Position numbers and translations under genes: made by a program
Assembly: GCA_045107005.1 (NCBI GenBank)
Contig: JBGCFP010000007.1
Location: 1-64,000 of the forward strand
Length of the DNA stretch: 64,000 bases
Direction: 5' to 3'
From: JBCCMA01 sp045107005
GTDB taxonomy: Bacteria; Pseudomonadota; Gammaproteobacteria; Steroidobacterales; JBCCMA01
In this document: piece after piece, positions 36,501-48,500 of the stretch
Position numbering within the stretch: the stretch's first letter is position 1
Layout: every line of letters begins with the position of its first letter
Notes under the pieces: model-generated
What the model was told of the DNA's origin: nothing
Seen by the model: only the letters and a program-made list of their open reading frames with translations
Database searches by the model: none

Positions 36501-39500
36501 TCGCTTCTTTTCAGACTTGAGGACAGCCGCGGAGATGGCCGCGTCGTTTGCCAGCGCCTTGCCTTACAACGAGGCAGGGCTTGTGGCGCAGTGGCGCTTT
36601 GATACTCTGTCGTCGAACGGCGTGGTCATCGATGATGTTGCCGGCAACAACCTGACCATCAAGCACGTTACCGAAGACGGATTTGCTCAAGATTCCCCGG
36701 CGCTCTCTCTGAACGTCAGTGAAGCGGCCGTTACCGGCACCATCATTGGCACCGTGACGGCGACCGACGACGATCGTCAGGCATTGATCGATTCACTCCT
36801 GGCAGCCGATCCGGCGCTTGTGTACAGCGCCGAGCTCGATCAGTTTTACCGGCGAAGTAACGGGTTCGCGGATTTCAGCACGTCACAGTCCAACGCCACG
36901 GCGTTCACACTCAACGGCGTGAACGGTCAGCTCGCCACCATTCGCTCGGCGCTCGAACAGCAGATTGTGGTGAGTACAGCGGGGGGTGCTATCGCGTATA
37001 TCGGTGCATCCGACGCCGCGGTCGAAGGCGAATTTCGCTGGCTTGACGGCACGGACGAGGCCGATCTTTTCTGGCTGGGAGACGACGCGGGCTACGCGCC
37101 GAACAACGCGTACTCTAACTGGCTTGGTGGCCGACCCGACGGCGGCACCGCACAAAGCAGCATCACCATTGGTGCCAATGGATTGTGGGACGATCAATTT
37201 GGCAACACCTCTTACCGCTCAATCATTCAGTGGGACGGCGATGCCGTTCTGGATGCGACTCAACCACTGATTTACTCGATCGAAGCGGAAACGGTAGACG
37301 GCGCATTCGCCATCGACAGCGATTCCGGCGACATTCGCGTCCTCGATGGTTCACTGCTGAACTTCGACACCAATGACGTACACACGCTGACGATTCGCAC
37401 CGTTGATGGCGACGGCAATTCCTACGAGAAGGACATCACGATTCGCGTCAACGCTGTTGGTGAGTCAAACGGCACACCAACCGGTATCAACACAGGTATC
37501 GAACTCAATGCCGATGGCGGCAACGATGCTTACCTGATCACCACCGATGCCCAGACTTTGCTGGGCGGACTGGATAGCGTGACGGTGGAAATCGCCTTCC
37601 AGACAACCGCAACCAATGAGCAGAGCCTGTTCTCCTACGACACAGACTTGCAGACAAACGCGCTGCTCATTTCCCTGACACCTTCCGGTGAAATCAGCGC
37701 ACGCGTCAATGACGTTAGTCATACGTTTTCGACGACGCCACTGTCTGCGGATCTGCGCGATGGGCAGTTGCACCACGTCGCCGTGTCCTGGGACAGCGAG
37801 ACAGGAATGCTGACGGCCTACGTCGATGGCGAGTTCCTGGAGTCGGTCGCCGGTATTCAGACCAGCGCGACGCTCTCTTCTGATCCCGACTCAGCCATTG
37901 TGCTCGGGCAAGAGCAGGACGGTGTCGACACGGGCTACGATTCGACCGTCCGTTTTTCCGGCACGCTCTACGATGTGCGCATTTGGGACAACGTGCGTGA
38001 GGCCGCCGATATCGGGCTCAACTATCAGCACCGGCTGGATTTGACGCCCGCACAAGCCGCGGCACTGGGCCTTGTTGCTAACTGGCAGATGACGGGCTTT
38101 GACGGTTCCGGTGACGCTGTCGATATTGTCAGCGGCAATAACCTGAGCGTTAGTCACGCCGCTGGCGCCGGTTTTGTCGCGAGCACGCCGCGCGACGATT
38201 TGCATATCGCCGAAAATGCCGTCGACGGCGACACTGTTGGCTTCGTCGTTCCTGGCGACCCGGACGTAAGCAACGACATCGTTGAGGGTGGTCTGTTTCT
38301 CAATGCGTCGGGCTCGAACGTCGGGAGTGTGAGTGCATTTGGTGACTGGACGGTAACGGCGGGAAGCGTTGACAGCACCGGTTTCGAACGTGGCCCGCTC
38401 GGCGGCCGGGCCATTGACATGAACGGCAGTGGATCGGCCGGCTCGCTATCCCAGACACTGCAAACCGTTGTTGGCCAGCAATACCAGATCGTGTTTGCCC
38501 TTAGCGGCAACTGGGAAGGTGGAGACGCAACCAAAGACTTGCGTGTAAGCGCTGCTGGCACGTCGGTGGACTTCCATATTTCCGAGCCCACCGGCTGGTC
38601 GAGTTCGAACATGCTGTGGGAAAACCGGACACTGACGTTCACGGCCACCGACACGACGACAGACCTGACGTTTGCGTCGCTTGAGGTTGCCCTTTCACAC
38701 GGCGCAATGATAACGGACGTGCAGGTCATTGAGGTCCCCGCGGCCGTCACCGCGATTCTCAACAACGATACGACCTTGAGCTACGACGCAGCTACCGGAA
38801 AATTCTATCGGCTCGTCACCGCAGCGGAAGAATTTGATACCGCCGTGTCGAACGCCACCACCGCCACGTTAAACGGCATTTCGGGTCAGCTGGTCACGAT
38901 TCGTGGCGACTATGAAAACGAAATTGTCCGAGGTTTCGCCGACACCGCCGATTCCGACGTCTGGCTGGGCGCAACCGACCGCTCGTTTGAAGGCGTTTTC
39001 TACTGGCTCGATGGCTCAACCGACGCAGATATATTCTGGACAGGCGGTGACAGCGGCAGTGCAACCGCAGGCCATTACGCCAACTTCCAGGGCTCCGGTC
39101 CGGATGACTTTGGCGGCGCGCAAGATGAAGTCGCATTGCTCAACTCAAACGGCCAGTGGGACGACCGGGGCGCGGGAACCACCAACGCCTACGTTATTGA
39201 GTGGGACGCCCAAGAGGTTCTTGCCAGTTATACCTACAGCTTGACCGACAACGCGGGCGGTCGCTTCGTCATCGATACGGCTACCGGCGAAATCCGCGTC
39301 GCTGACGCCGCGCTGCTGGACCACGAAACAGCCGCCATGCATGACGTCATTGTGCAAGTGACTGATGCGGCGGGCGCCGCCTACTCCCAGTCAGCGACCA
39401 TCGTGATCGACAACGGCGTTGAAGCCGCGCAGTCTTTGCCAGGGCTCGGCAGCAGCGCCGCTCTCAATGCGCACACGCCGGTCATTCACCTCCGGCTGGG

Positions 39501-42500
39501 CGAAGGCAGCGGCGCCACTGCGTTTGATTCGGCACGCAACAACGACGGGACGTACAACGGTGTGGTGCTGGATTCGAGTGGCGCGATAGTCGGTGACAGC
39601 GACACCGCGGTGACGTTCAACGGCGCTGAGTATGTGGAAGTTGCGCATTCGCCCGACTTTGATCTCGACGAAGGCACCATCCAACTCTGGTTCAATACCG
39701 ACGAGATCACGCAAACCGGCACGTTGTTCTCGAAAGATGTCAACAATTTCGCCGATGGCGGCCACATCACGGCTCGGTATTTCCCCAACGGCGAAATCGA
39801 GGTTCGACTGCAGTCAGACAGCGCCAGCTTCACCGTCAGAACCAACGCGTCAACCCAACCCATCAGCGACAACGAGTGGCATCACTTCGCATTTTCTTTT
39901 GGTGACGATGGCATGCGGCTCTACATCGACGGTCAGCTGCTCGACACCGATGGCTATACCGGCGGTCTGTTCACGTCCTCAGGCGGCAGCGGCAATGAAG
40001 AGGCGCTGATCATTGGCGCATCAAATCTGACCAGCACCCCGGGGACTACGAACAGCCTTAATGAATTTTTCGAAGGTCAGATTGACGAATTCGCCATACT
40101 GGATCAGCAGCTTTCCGACGCCGAGGTTTTGCGTTTAGCCAATGCCTCATCGCTTGGCGTGTCCGCGACCGAAGACACACCCCTGGTGTTCAGCGTGGCC
40201 AACGGCAACGCCATTACCGTTGACGACACGGTCGCATCCGCCAACACGTTACTGCGTGTATCCCTGTCGGTGACCAACGGCACCTTGAGCCTGTCGCAAC
40301 TGACCAACCTGACGATTATTGACGGCGCGAACCACTCCGACTACTTGATCGTCGATGGCACAGAGTCCGATCTGAACGCCGCGCTCGAAGGCATGACGTT
40401 CACGCCGGGCGCCAATTTTAACGGCAACGTCTCGGTCAGCATGACAACGGCAGTGGCCGCCGACCTGATCGCGCACTACACGTTCGATGATGGCACCGCG
40501 AACGACCAAAACGCCAGTACCGACTACGACGGCAGTTTCTTTGGAAATGCCACCGTCGTTGCTGACATGGATCGCGGCAACGTCCTGACGCTCGACGGCG
40601 ACGGCGACTACGTGCAGATTGACGGTCTCTTTGGCGAGCCCCAAAACGTCACGCTGGCAGCTTGGATCAACACCGATAGCGTCGACTCGCTGGGCGGCGG
40701 CGTGATCTCACTGGGCGGTGAACCAGCCCTGTATCTGAATAGCGCCGGGCAAATGGAGGCTTATTACAACTCTGGCGCAGCTCATTTTATCACCGACTCC
40801 GACAGCGTACTTGGCACGGGGTGGCGTCACGTTGCCATGACTGTCGATACGCTGTCAGACGTCATGACCCTGTACATCGACGGCGTCGCGGTGGGCACCG
40901 TCACTGCGCCGGATTCGATTGAATACGTTCCGGCCTCAACGACCTACATTGGTCGCGATGGTCGCGGCACCAGCGACTGGGACTTCAACGGCCAAATTGA
41001 CGACGCGCGCGTCTTTGATCGCGCGCTGACGGCGGATGAGATCGCGGCGATCGCCGGGAATCGCGACACAGCGAGCGACACGATTGTGGTCTCGGTCGCC
41101 GCCGTCAACGATGCGCCGTCGTTCGAGTTCCCAGGCCAGACCGTGCTGACTGAAGCCCAGACCGGCCACGGCCAAGGTAACGATATCGCCGTTCTGGCCG
41201 ACGGCAGCATGCTCGTCATTGCGTACGACAGCACCGGAACCTTAGCGCTGGCCCGACTCAACGCGGACGGCAGTCTCGACACGTCTTTTGGCACGAGTGG
41301 ATTCGCGGCCAGCGCGCCCTTCATTCAAACGCTGGCTGTTCAAGCCAACGGCCAGATTGTCGTTGGCGGTGCTGACAGCGGCGACATAATGATCGCACGC
41401 TACAACGCGGACGGCTCGCTGGATACCGACTTCGGAACCGGCGGCACCACAACACTCGCCACCGGAACCAGTGACGAAGCCACAGATATTGCCATTGCCG
41501 CGGACGGCTCGATTGTCGTCGTTGGCAACTACGGTTCAGATTCGTTTGTCGCGCGTTTCGACACTGACGGAGTTCTCGATTCGAGCTTTGATGGCGACGG
41601 CATCGCACTGATCAATCTGGGTGTGGGTGGCGAAACGCTCGAATCGGTCGCACTTCAATCGGACGGCATGATTGTGGCCGGCGGTACGAATCACGTGGTT
41701 CGCGTGGACACCAATGGCTCCCTGGACCTGCTATTCGATGGCGACGGGATTCTCGACACCGGGCACACAGTAGAAGCGGTTATCGTACTGGCTGACGGCA
41801 GCATCGCCGCAACGGGAGAAAGCGCCGACGCCTTGGTGATCTCTCGCTACGACGCCAATGGCGTCCCGGATACCGACTTTGGCGTCGCCGGTGTAGCCAC
41901 GTGGTCCCATTCCGAAGACGCCATCGGCACAGACCTGGTACAGCAAGCCGATGGTCGCATTGTCGTATCGGGCAATACGACGGACTACCCGACCGACTGG
42001 GTGGCCGTGCGCTTCAATCTCGACGGCACGCTGGACACAACGTTTGGCGATAGCGGCGCGTGGGTCATGGACCAGAGTACCGACCTCAGTGAATCGTTCG
42101 CCCTGGCTCTTTACGATGACGGCAACACGCAACGGATTGTCATCGGCGGGTACACGACCAACCTCGTCAACAGCGCCTCCCATTCGGTCGTTCGCCTGAA
42201 CAATAACGGCACACCTGACACCACGCTTGCCACTAACACACTCGACGGCAATCCGACTTACGTCGAAGGTGATGCCGCGGTGATACTGGACGACGACGTT
42301 CAGATCTTTGATCAGGAACTCTCCGGTACCGACGATTTCGGCGGCACGGCACTTGTGCTGCAGCGAAACGGTGGCTCCAACACCGATGACCAGTTCAGCG
42401 CAACCGGCGATCTGGTGTTTAACGCGGGCACGTTGGAGCTCAATTTCGCTGATGTGGGCAACTATGCCAACGCCAACGGTCAACTCATACTGACCTTTGC

Positions 42501-45500
42501 AACGGGTGTCAGCACTGATCAGGTCAACGCCGTCATGCGCGCCATCGCTTACTCGAACACCAGCGACTCGCCGCCAGCCAGTGTGCAAATCGACTGGACG
42601 TTTGGCGACGGCAATGCCGGCGCGCAAGGCAGCGGCGGCAGCGCGCTGGTCACTGGCAGCACCGTTGTCAATATTACCGACGTCGACGAACCGGCCACCC
42701 TCACGGTGCCCATCGCCCAGTCAGTAGATGAAGACACACCACTGACGTTTTCCGTGATCGGCGGCAATGCGATCGTGCTCGAGAGCGGCAGCTTGAACGA
42801 CCCTATGGTAACGGTGACGCTTTCGGTGACTAACGGATCGCTGACTCTGTTGACGACAGCTGGCATTACTTTCGTCGATGGCACCAACAACGGCAATGCG
42901 ACAATCACGCTGCTTGGCACTGAATCGGCGATCAACGCCGCCCTTGACGGGATGCAGTTTCAGGGCGACCAGGATTACAACGGCAGCGACACACTCACGG
43001 TGACCACGGGCTCATCCACCGCCGTCGAGACAGATCTCTACGCACGCTACGAATTCTTCGGCGGCGCGACGACGGACGACACCGGCAACGGCTTTGACGG
43101 CACACTCATTGGTGATCCAACACTGACCAGCGACGCCGAGCGCGGTGACGTACTGACCTTCGACGGCGACGACCGCATCTCCATTGTCAACGGCACCGCG
43201 GGACTGGGTAACACCGTGACGATTTCCGCCTGGGTCAATCTGGATGCGGGCCAGGAAGAGGCCGTTTTCCTGTCGATCGGCGACGAGTTCTACGTCACGC
43301 TCGACCGTGATTTTGCGGCGTATTCGATCGGCGTTACAGCTAACAATTTCTCGACCAACAATCTCAATTCAACGAACAACATCGCCGGCGAAGGCTGGAA
43401 TCACGTCGCCGCGACGTTCAATCAAACGACCAAAGAGCTCTATCTGTATCTCAACGGTGTCCTGGTCACCAGCAGCACGTTCAACTTCACGGATGTGGAT
43501 TGGGCAACAGCGGACTCGCAGAACATCACCATTGGTTCTCTCTCCGACGGGACCGATTCTTTCGCGGGAAGTCTAGACGACATTCGAATCTACACCTCGG
43601 AGCTTTCACGCTCACAGATCGTCGCGGTCATGGGCGACCACGGCTTTGACAGCGAGACCGTTGCGATAACCGTTGATGCCGTTAACGATGCGCCCGTGTT
43701 CACGACCCTACCGCCCACGACCGAAGCGATCATTGATAACGCGGTAGCTGGCGCGTCGGTCATCACGTCGGTGGACGTGGACGGCGACGGTGACCTGGAC
43801 ATTATCGGCGCGACAGAAAACGGCCAAATCTACTGGTACGCCAACGACGGCGACGGCGGTTTTTCCGCGGCGACCTCGATCTTCAACACGGCCGGCTACG
43901 AATTTGCATCAATAGCGACCGGCGATCTGGACGGCGACGGCGATCTGGATTTCGTTGTCAGTAACAATACGCCAGACAACAGCGAAGACGGCATTCTTGT
44001 TTTTGACAATCAGTTCGTCGAGACCGGCACCGTGTCGTTCACAATGACTTCGATGGAATCAACGGCGTTTGGCGCGTTCGACGTAGCCATCGCCGACATC
44101 GACGGCGACACCCGACTGGACATCGTCGCCAGCTTCAACACCACCGGCGAAATTCGCGCGTACGAGCAAAACGTTGCCGGTGTCTTCACACCGTCAGTGG
44201 TCGGCGCACTGTCTGGCGCGAAGGGCATCGACGTCGCGGATCTGGACGGCGACGGCAGCTTGGATATCGTTGCCGCCGGCAGCGGCGCGGTTCAGTGGTT
44301 TGAGAATGATTCGACCACCAACCCGGGATTTACCAGCCGCGTTGCCGCGGCGATGACTGATGTCGTCGACGTCGCAGTCGGTGACTTTAATGGGGTTGCA
44401 GGTCCTGACATTGGGTACATCAGGGGATTCTTCTCAACTCGCATTGGCTGGCTGGAGAACGATGGCAACGCGACGCCGGGCTTTATCGATCAGGACTTGG
44501 GTTCGCTGGGCAACTTCAGTGTACCCACTGACTTGATCGCCGCTGACATCGATGGTGGCGGCTCTACCGACCTGGTCGTGTCGTTGAGTGGTTCAAACAG
44601 CGTACGCGTCTACGACAACAACGGCAGCGGCACGTTTACCCAGACTTCGCAGCCGCTGTCGCCAGGCAGTCCCCAGAGCATTGCTGCTGCGGACCTGGAT
44701 GGCGACGGCGATCTCGAATTACTCTACGCACTGCCCGGTGATTCGGCATTCGCTGCCCAGTTCAACCGCGGCGCCGGCGTCTTCTCGACGGTTAATGCGA
44801 ACGAAGACACGACACTCAACGGCCTGCAGGTGCAAATCGACGATGTCGATGCGCAGTCCAATGATCTGTCGGTGACGCTGACTGTCGCCAACGGCATTGT
44901 CACGATACCGACCGGCGCGGTCACTTTTGCGGGCGGTGCAAACAGCGGGAGCAGCGTGACGCTCACCGGCACCGTCGCGCAAATCAACACGGCCTTGAAC
45001 AGCTTTACGTTTACCCCAAACGCGGACTATCACGGCGATGCTCAAATCGATATCGCCGTTAATGACCAGGGCAACACGGGCAGTGGCGGCGTGGCGGTGT
45101 CCAACGAATCAATACTGATCCATGTGCGATCTGAAAACGACGCCCCGGTGGTCACCGTCAGTGTGACGGACGTTAACTTTACCGAACAAAGCCCCGTCGG
45201 GATCGACGTTAACGCCACCATTACCGACATCGACGACACCACGCTGACTGGCGCAATCATTCGCATCAGTGCCAACTACGAAATCGGCGTGGATCAGTTG
45301 CAGTTCACCAATCAAAACGGCATCAGCGGCACCTACGATAACGGCAGCGGCATTCTGACACTGTCTGGACTCGCCAGCGTCGCCGACTACCAAACGGCAC
45401 TGCGCTCGATCGTGTTCGCCAATACCAGCGACACGCCCTCCACCGCCACCCGGACCATCGAGTGGACCGTCAACGACGGCGATCTCAACAGCGCGTCCGT

Positions 45501-48500
45501 AACCCGAGACATTACTGTGGCCACCGTTGCTGATGCGCCGGTGATCGCAAACTTGAGCAGCGACACACTGATTTACGCAGAAGGTGCGGGAGCGGTTGTC
45601 ATCGATCAGATGACCGACGCCGCGGTCAGCGACGCCGATTCGGTCGATTTCGACACGGGGACACTGACCGTCTCGTTTGCGACTGGCAGCGACAGCGCTG
45701 AAGATATACTGGGCATCGCAAACATTGGGACCGGCGCAGGCCAGATAGGTATCAGTGGGCTCAGTGTTACCTACGGCGGCGTGGCCATCGGTACGTTTGC
45801 CGGCGGCGCCAGCGGCACCGATCTGGTAATCACTCTGAATGCCAATGCGGATGCGGTGGCTACGTCAGCGCTGATCCGAGCCATCACCTACCAGAACAAC
45901 GACACCGATAGCCCGACCATTGGCGATCGAACAGTGCGCTTTATCCTGACTGACGGCGATGGTGGCACCAGCTCCAACTACGACACCACCGTGAGCGTGA
46001 CATCGGATAACGATGCACCCGTGCTAGGCAACAATTCGCTGACAATCAGTGAAGGCGCAACCGTCATCCTCGACAGCATGAATGTCTCAGCGACCGACGT
46101 CGACGATGCGAACGGCACGTTGCAGTTCACCGTCAGCAGTGTGACCAACGGGCAGTTTGAACTGGTCGCGAACGCCGGTGTTGCCATCACCTCTTTCACA
46201 CAAGCGCAGATTACCGCCGGTGCCGTGCAGTTCGTGCACTCCGGAGGCGAAACGGCGCCGACGTACAGCGTTTCGGTGAGCGACGGCGGGCTGACTGACG
46301 GCCCCGAAGCGGCCACCATCACGTTCACTAATATCAACGACGCCCCGGTGATCGGCAACAACTCGTTGACCATCAGCGAAGGCGGTACAGTCGTGCTCGA
46401 CAGTTCGGACCTGTCGGCGACCGACGCCGAGACCGCTGCGGGTTCGCTGCAGTTCACCGTCAGCAGTGTGACCAACGGGCAGTTTGAACTTGTGGCGAAC
46501 GCGGGTGTTGCCATCACCTCTTTCACACAAGCGCAGATTACCGCCGGTGCCGTGCAGTTCGTACACTCTGGAGGCGAAACGTCGCCTACCTACAGCGTTT
46601 CGGTGAGTGACGGTTCTCTCACCGATGGACCTGAAGCGGCCACTATCACATTCACCAACGTCAACGACGCGCCTGTCATTGGCAACAACTCGTTGACCAT
46701 TAGCGAAGGCGGCACAGTTGTCCTTGACGGTTCTAATTTATCCGCTCTCGATGCCGAGACCGCTGCGGGTTCGTTGCAGTTCGCCGTTAGCAGTGTGACC
46801 AACGGTCAATTTGAACTGGTGGCCAACGCTGGTGTCGCCATCACGTCATTCACCCAGGCGCAAATCGCATCTGGCGCCATACAGTTTGTCCACGACGGTA
46901 CAGAGAACGCGCCAACGTACAGTGTATCGGTTAGCGACGGCTCTCTGACCGACGGCCCCGAAGCGGCCACCATCACGTTTACCAACGTGAACGACGCTCC
47001 AGTGATCGCATACAATTCATTGACCATCACCGAAGGTGGAGCGATCGTGCTTGACGGTTCTAACCTGTCGGCAACTGATGCGGAAACCGCTGCTGGCTCG
47101 CTGACATTTGATGTCAGCGGCATCGTAAACGGGCAATTCGAACTGGTTGCCAACGCGGGCGTCGCGATCACCTCGTTCTCGCAGGCACAAGTGGCGTCCG
47201 GGGCAATACAGTTCGTCCACGACGGTACGGAAAACGCACCCGCCTACAACGTCACCGTCAGTGACGGCGCATTGGCCATTGGGCCCGACGCAGCCACGGT
47301 TTCGTTTATCGGCGTCAATAACAGCCCAGTGATCGCTAACAATTCCCTGACCGTCAATGAGGGCGAAACCGTTGTCCTTGATGCAAGCGACCTGTCCGCC
47401 ACCGATTCGGACTCGGCCACCGGCTCGCTCCAATTCACGGCAAGCGATATTACCGGCGGCCAATTTGAGCTGACCGCCGCACCGGGCGCTGCAATCACAA
47501 CGTTCACCCAAGCCCAGGTCATTGCAGGCGACGTCCAGTTCGTGCACTTCGGCGGTGAAGTTGCACCCGCCTACCGCGTTTCGGTCAGTGACGGCAACTT
47601 GAGCGCCGGACCACAGAGCGCCAACATTAGCTTCAGCAACCTCAACGACGCGCCAATCATCGCCAACAACGCCCTGACGATCAGCGAAGGTGGCAGCGTC
47701 ATCCTCGACAGCGCAAACCTCTCGGCCACCGACACCGATTCGAACACCGACTCATTGGCGTTTGTCGTCAACGACGTCACTAACGGACAGTTTGAACTAG
47801 TCGCCAATCCCGGTGCTGCGATCACAACGTTTACTCAGTTGCAGCTCGTCTCAGGTGAGATTCGGTTTGTCCATTTCGGGAGTGAGTCGGCACCGACCTA
47901 TAGCGTCACGATCAGCGACGGCGACCGAAGCCGCGGACCTGACGCTGCCGCGATTGTCTTCGTGCCGGTGAACGACGCGCCGGTCCTGCTGACCAATTCA
48001 CTGTCGATTATTCAAGGTCAAACCATCATCATCGGCGCGTCCAACCTGTCAGCAGGCGATGCGGACAGCGCGCTCGCATCACTGACGTTCAACGTCAGTG
48101 ATGTGCACGGAGGTCAGTTTGAGCTCGTGTCGAATCCCGGACTTGCGGTTACGACATTTACGCAAACACAGATTGAAAACGGTGTCGTGCAGTTTATCCA
48201 CGACGGCAGCGTCGAAGCTCCGGCCTATCAGGTGACCGTCAGCGACGCAGCGGCGACCAGCGCGGCGCAGGCCGCATCCATTGCGTTTTCCGCTGCCAAC
48301 ACTGCGCCCACGATAGTCGTCAATCAGACACCTGTTGTCACGGAAAACCAGACGGCCGTTCTGCACGTCAACGGCAGCGATATCGACGGCGATGCTTTGA
48401 CCTACCTGATTGCCGGTGGCGATGACTCGAGTTCATTCAGCATCGATGCTCAGTCGGGCGCGCTGAGTTTTATTACGGCACCGGACTTTGAAGCGCCCAC

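Noticed and set aside
41731..42627. A 298-codon minus-strand frame inside the giant gene (also a 293-codon one at 34444-35325)
   Set aside because: Shadows of the repetitive Gly/Asp/Thr-rich coding strand; translation shows no protein family features.
46009..48297. Tandem repeats considered as a CRISPR array
   Set aside because: Units are 327 bp, in frame and encode protein domains; no short identical repeats with unique spacers.
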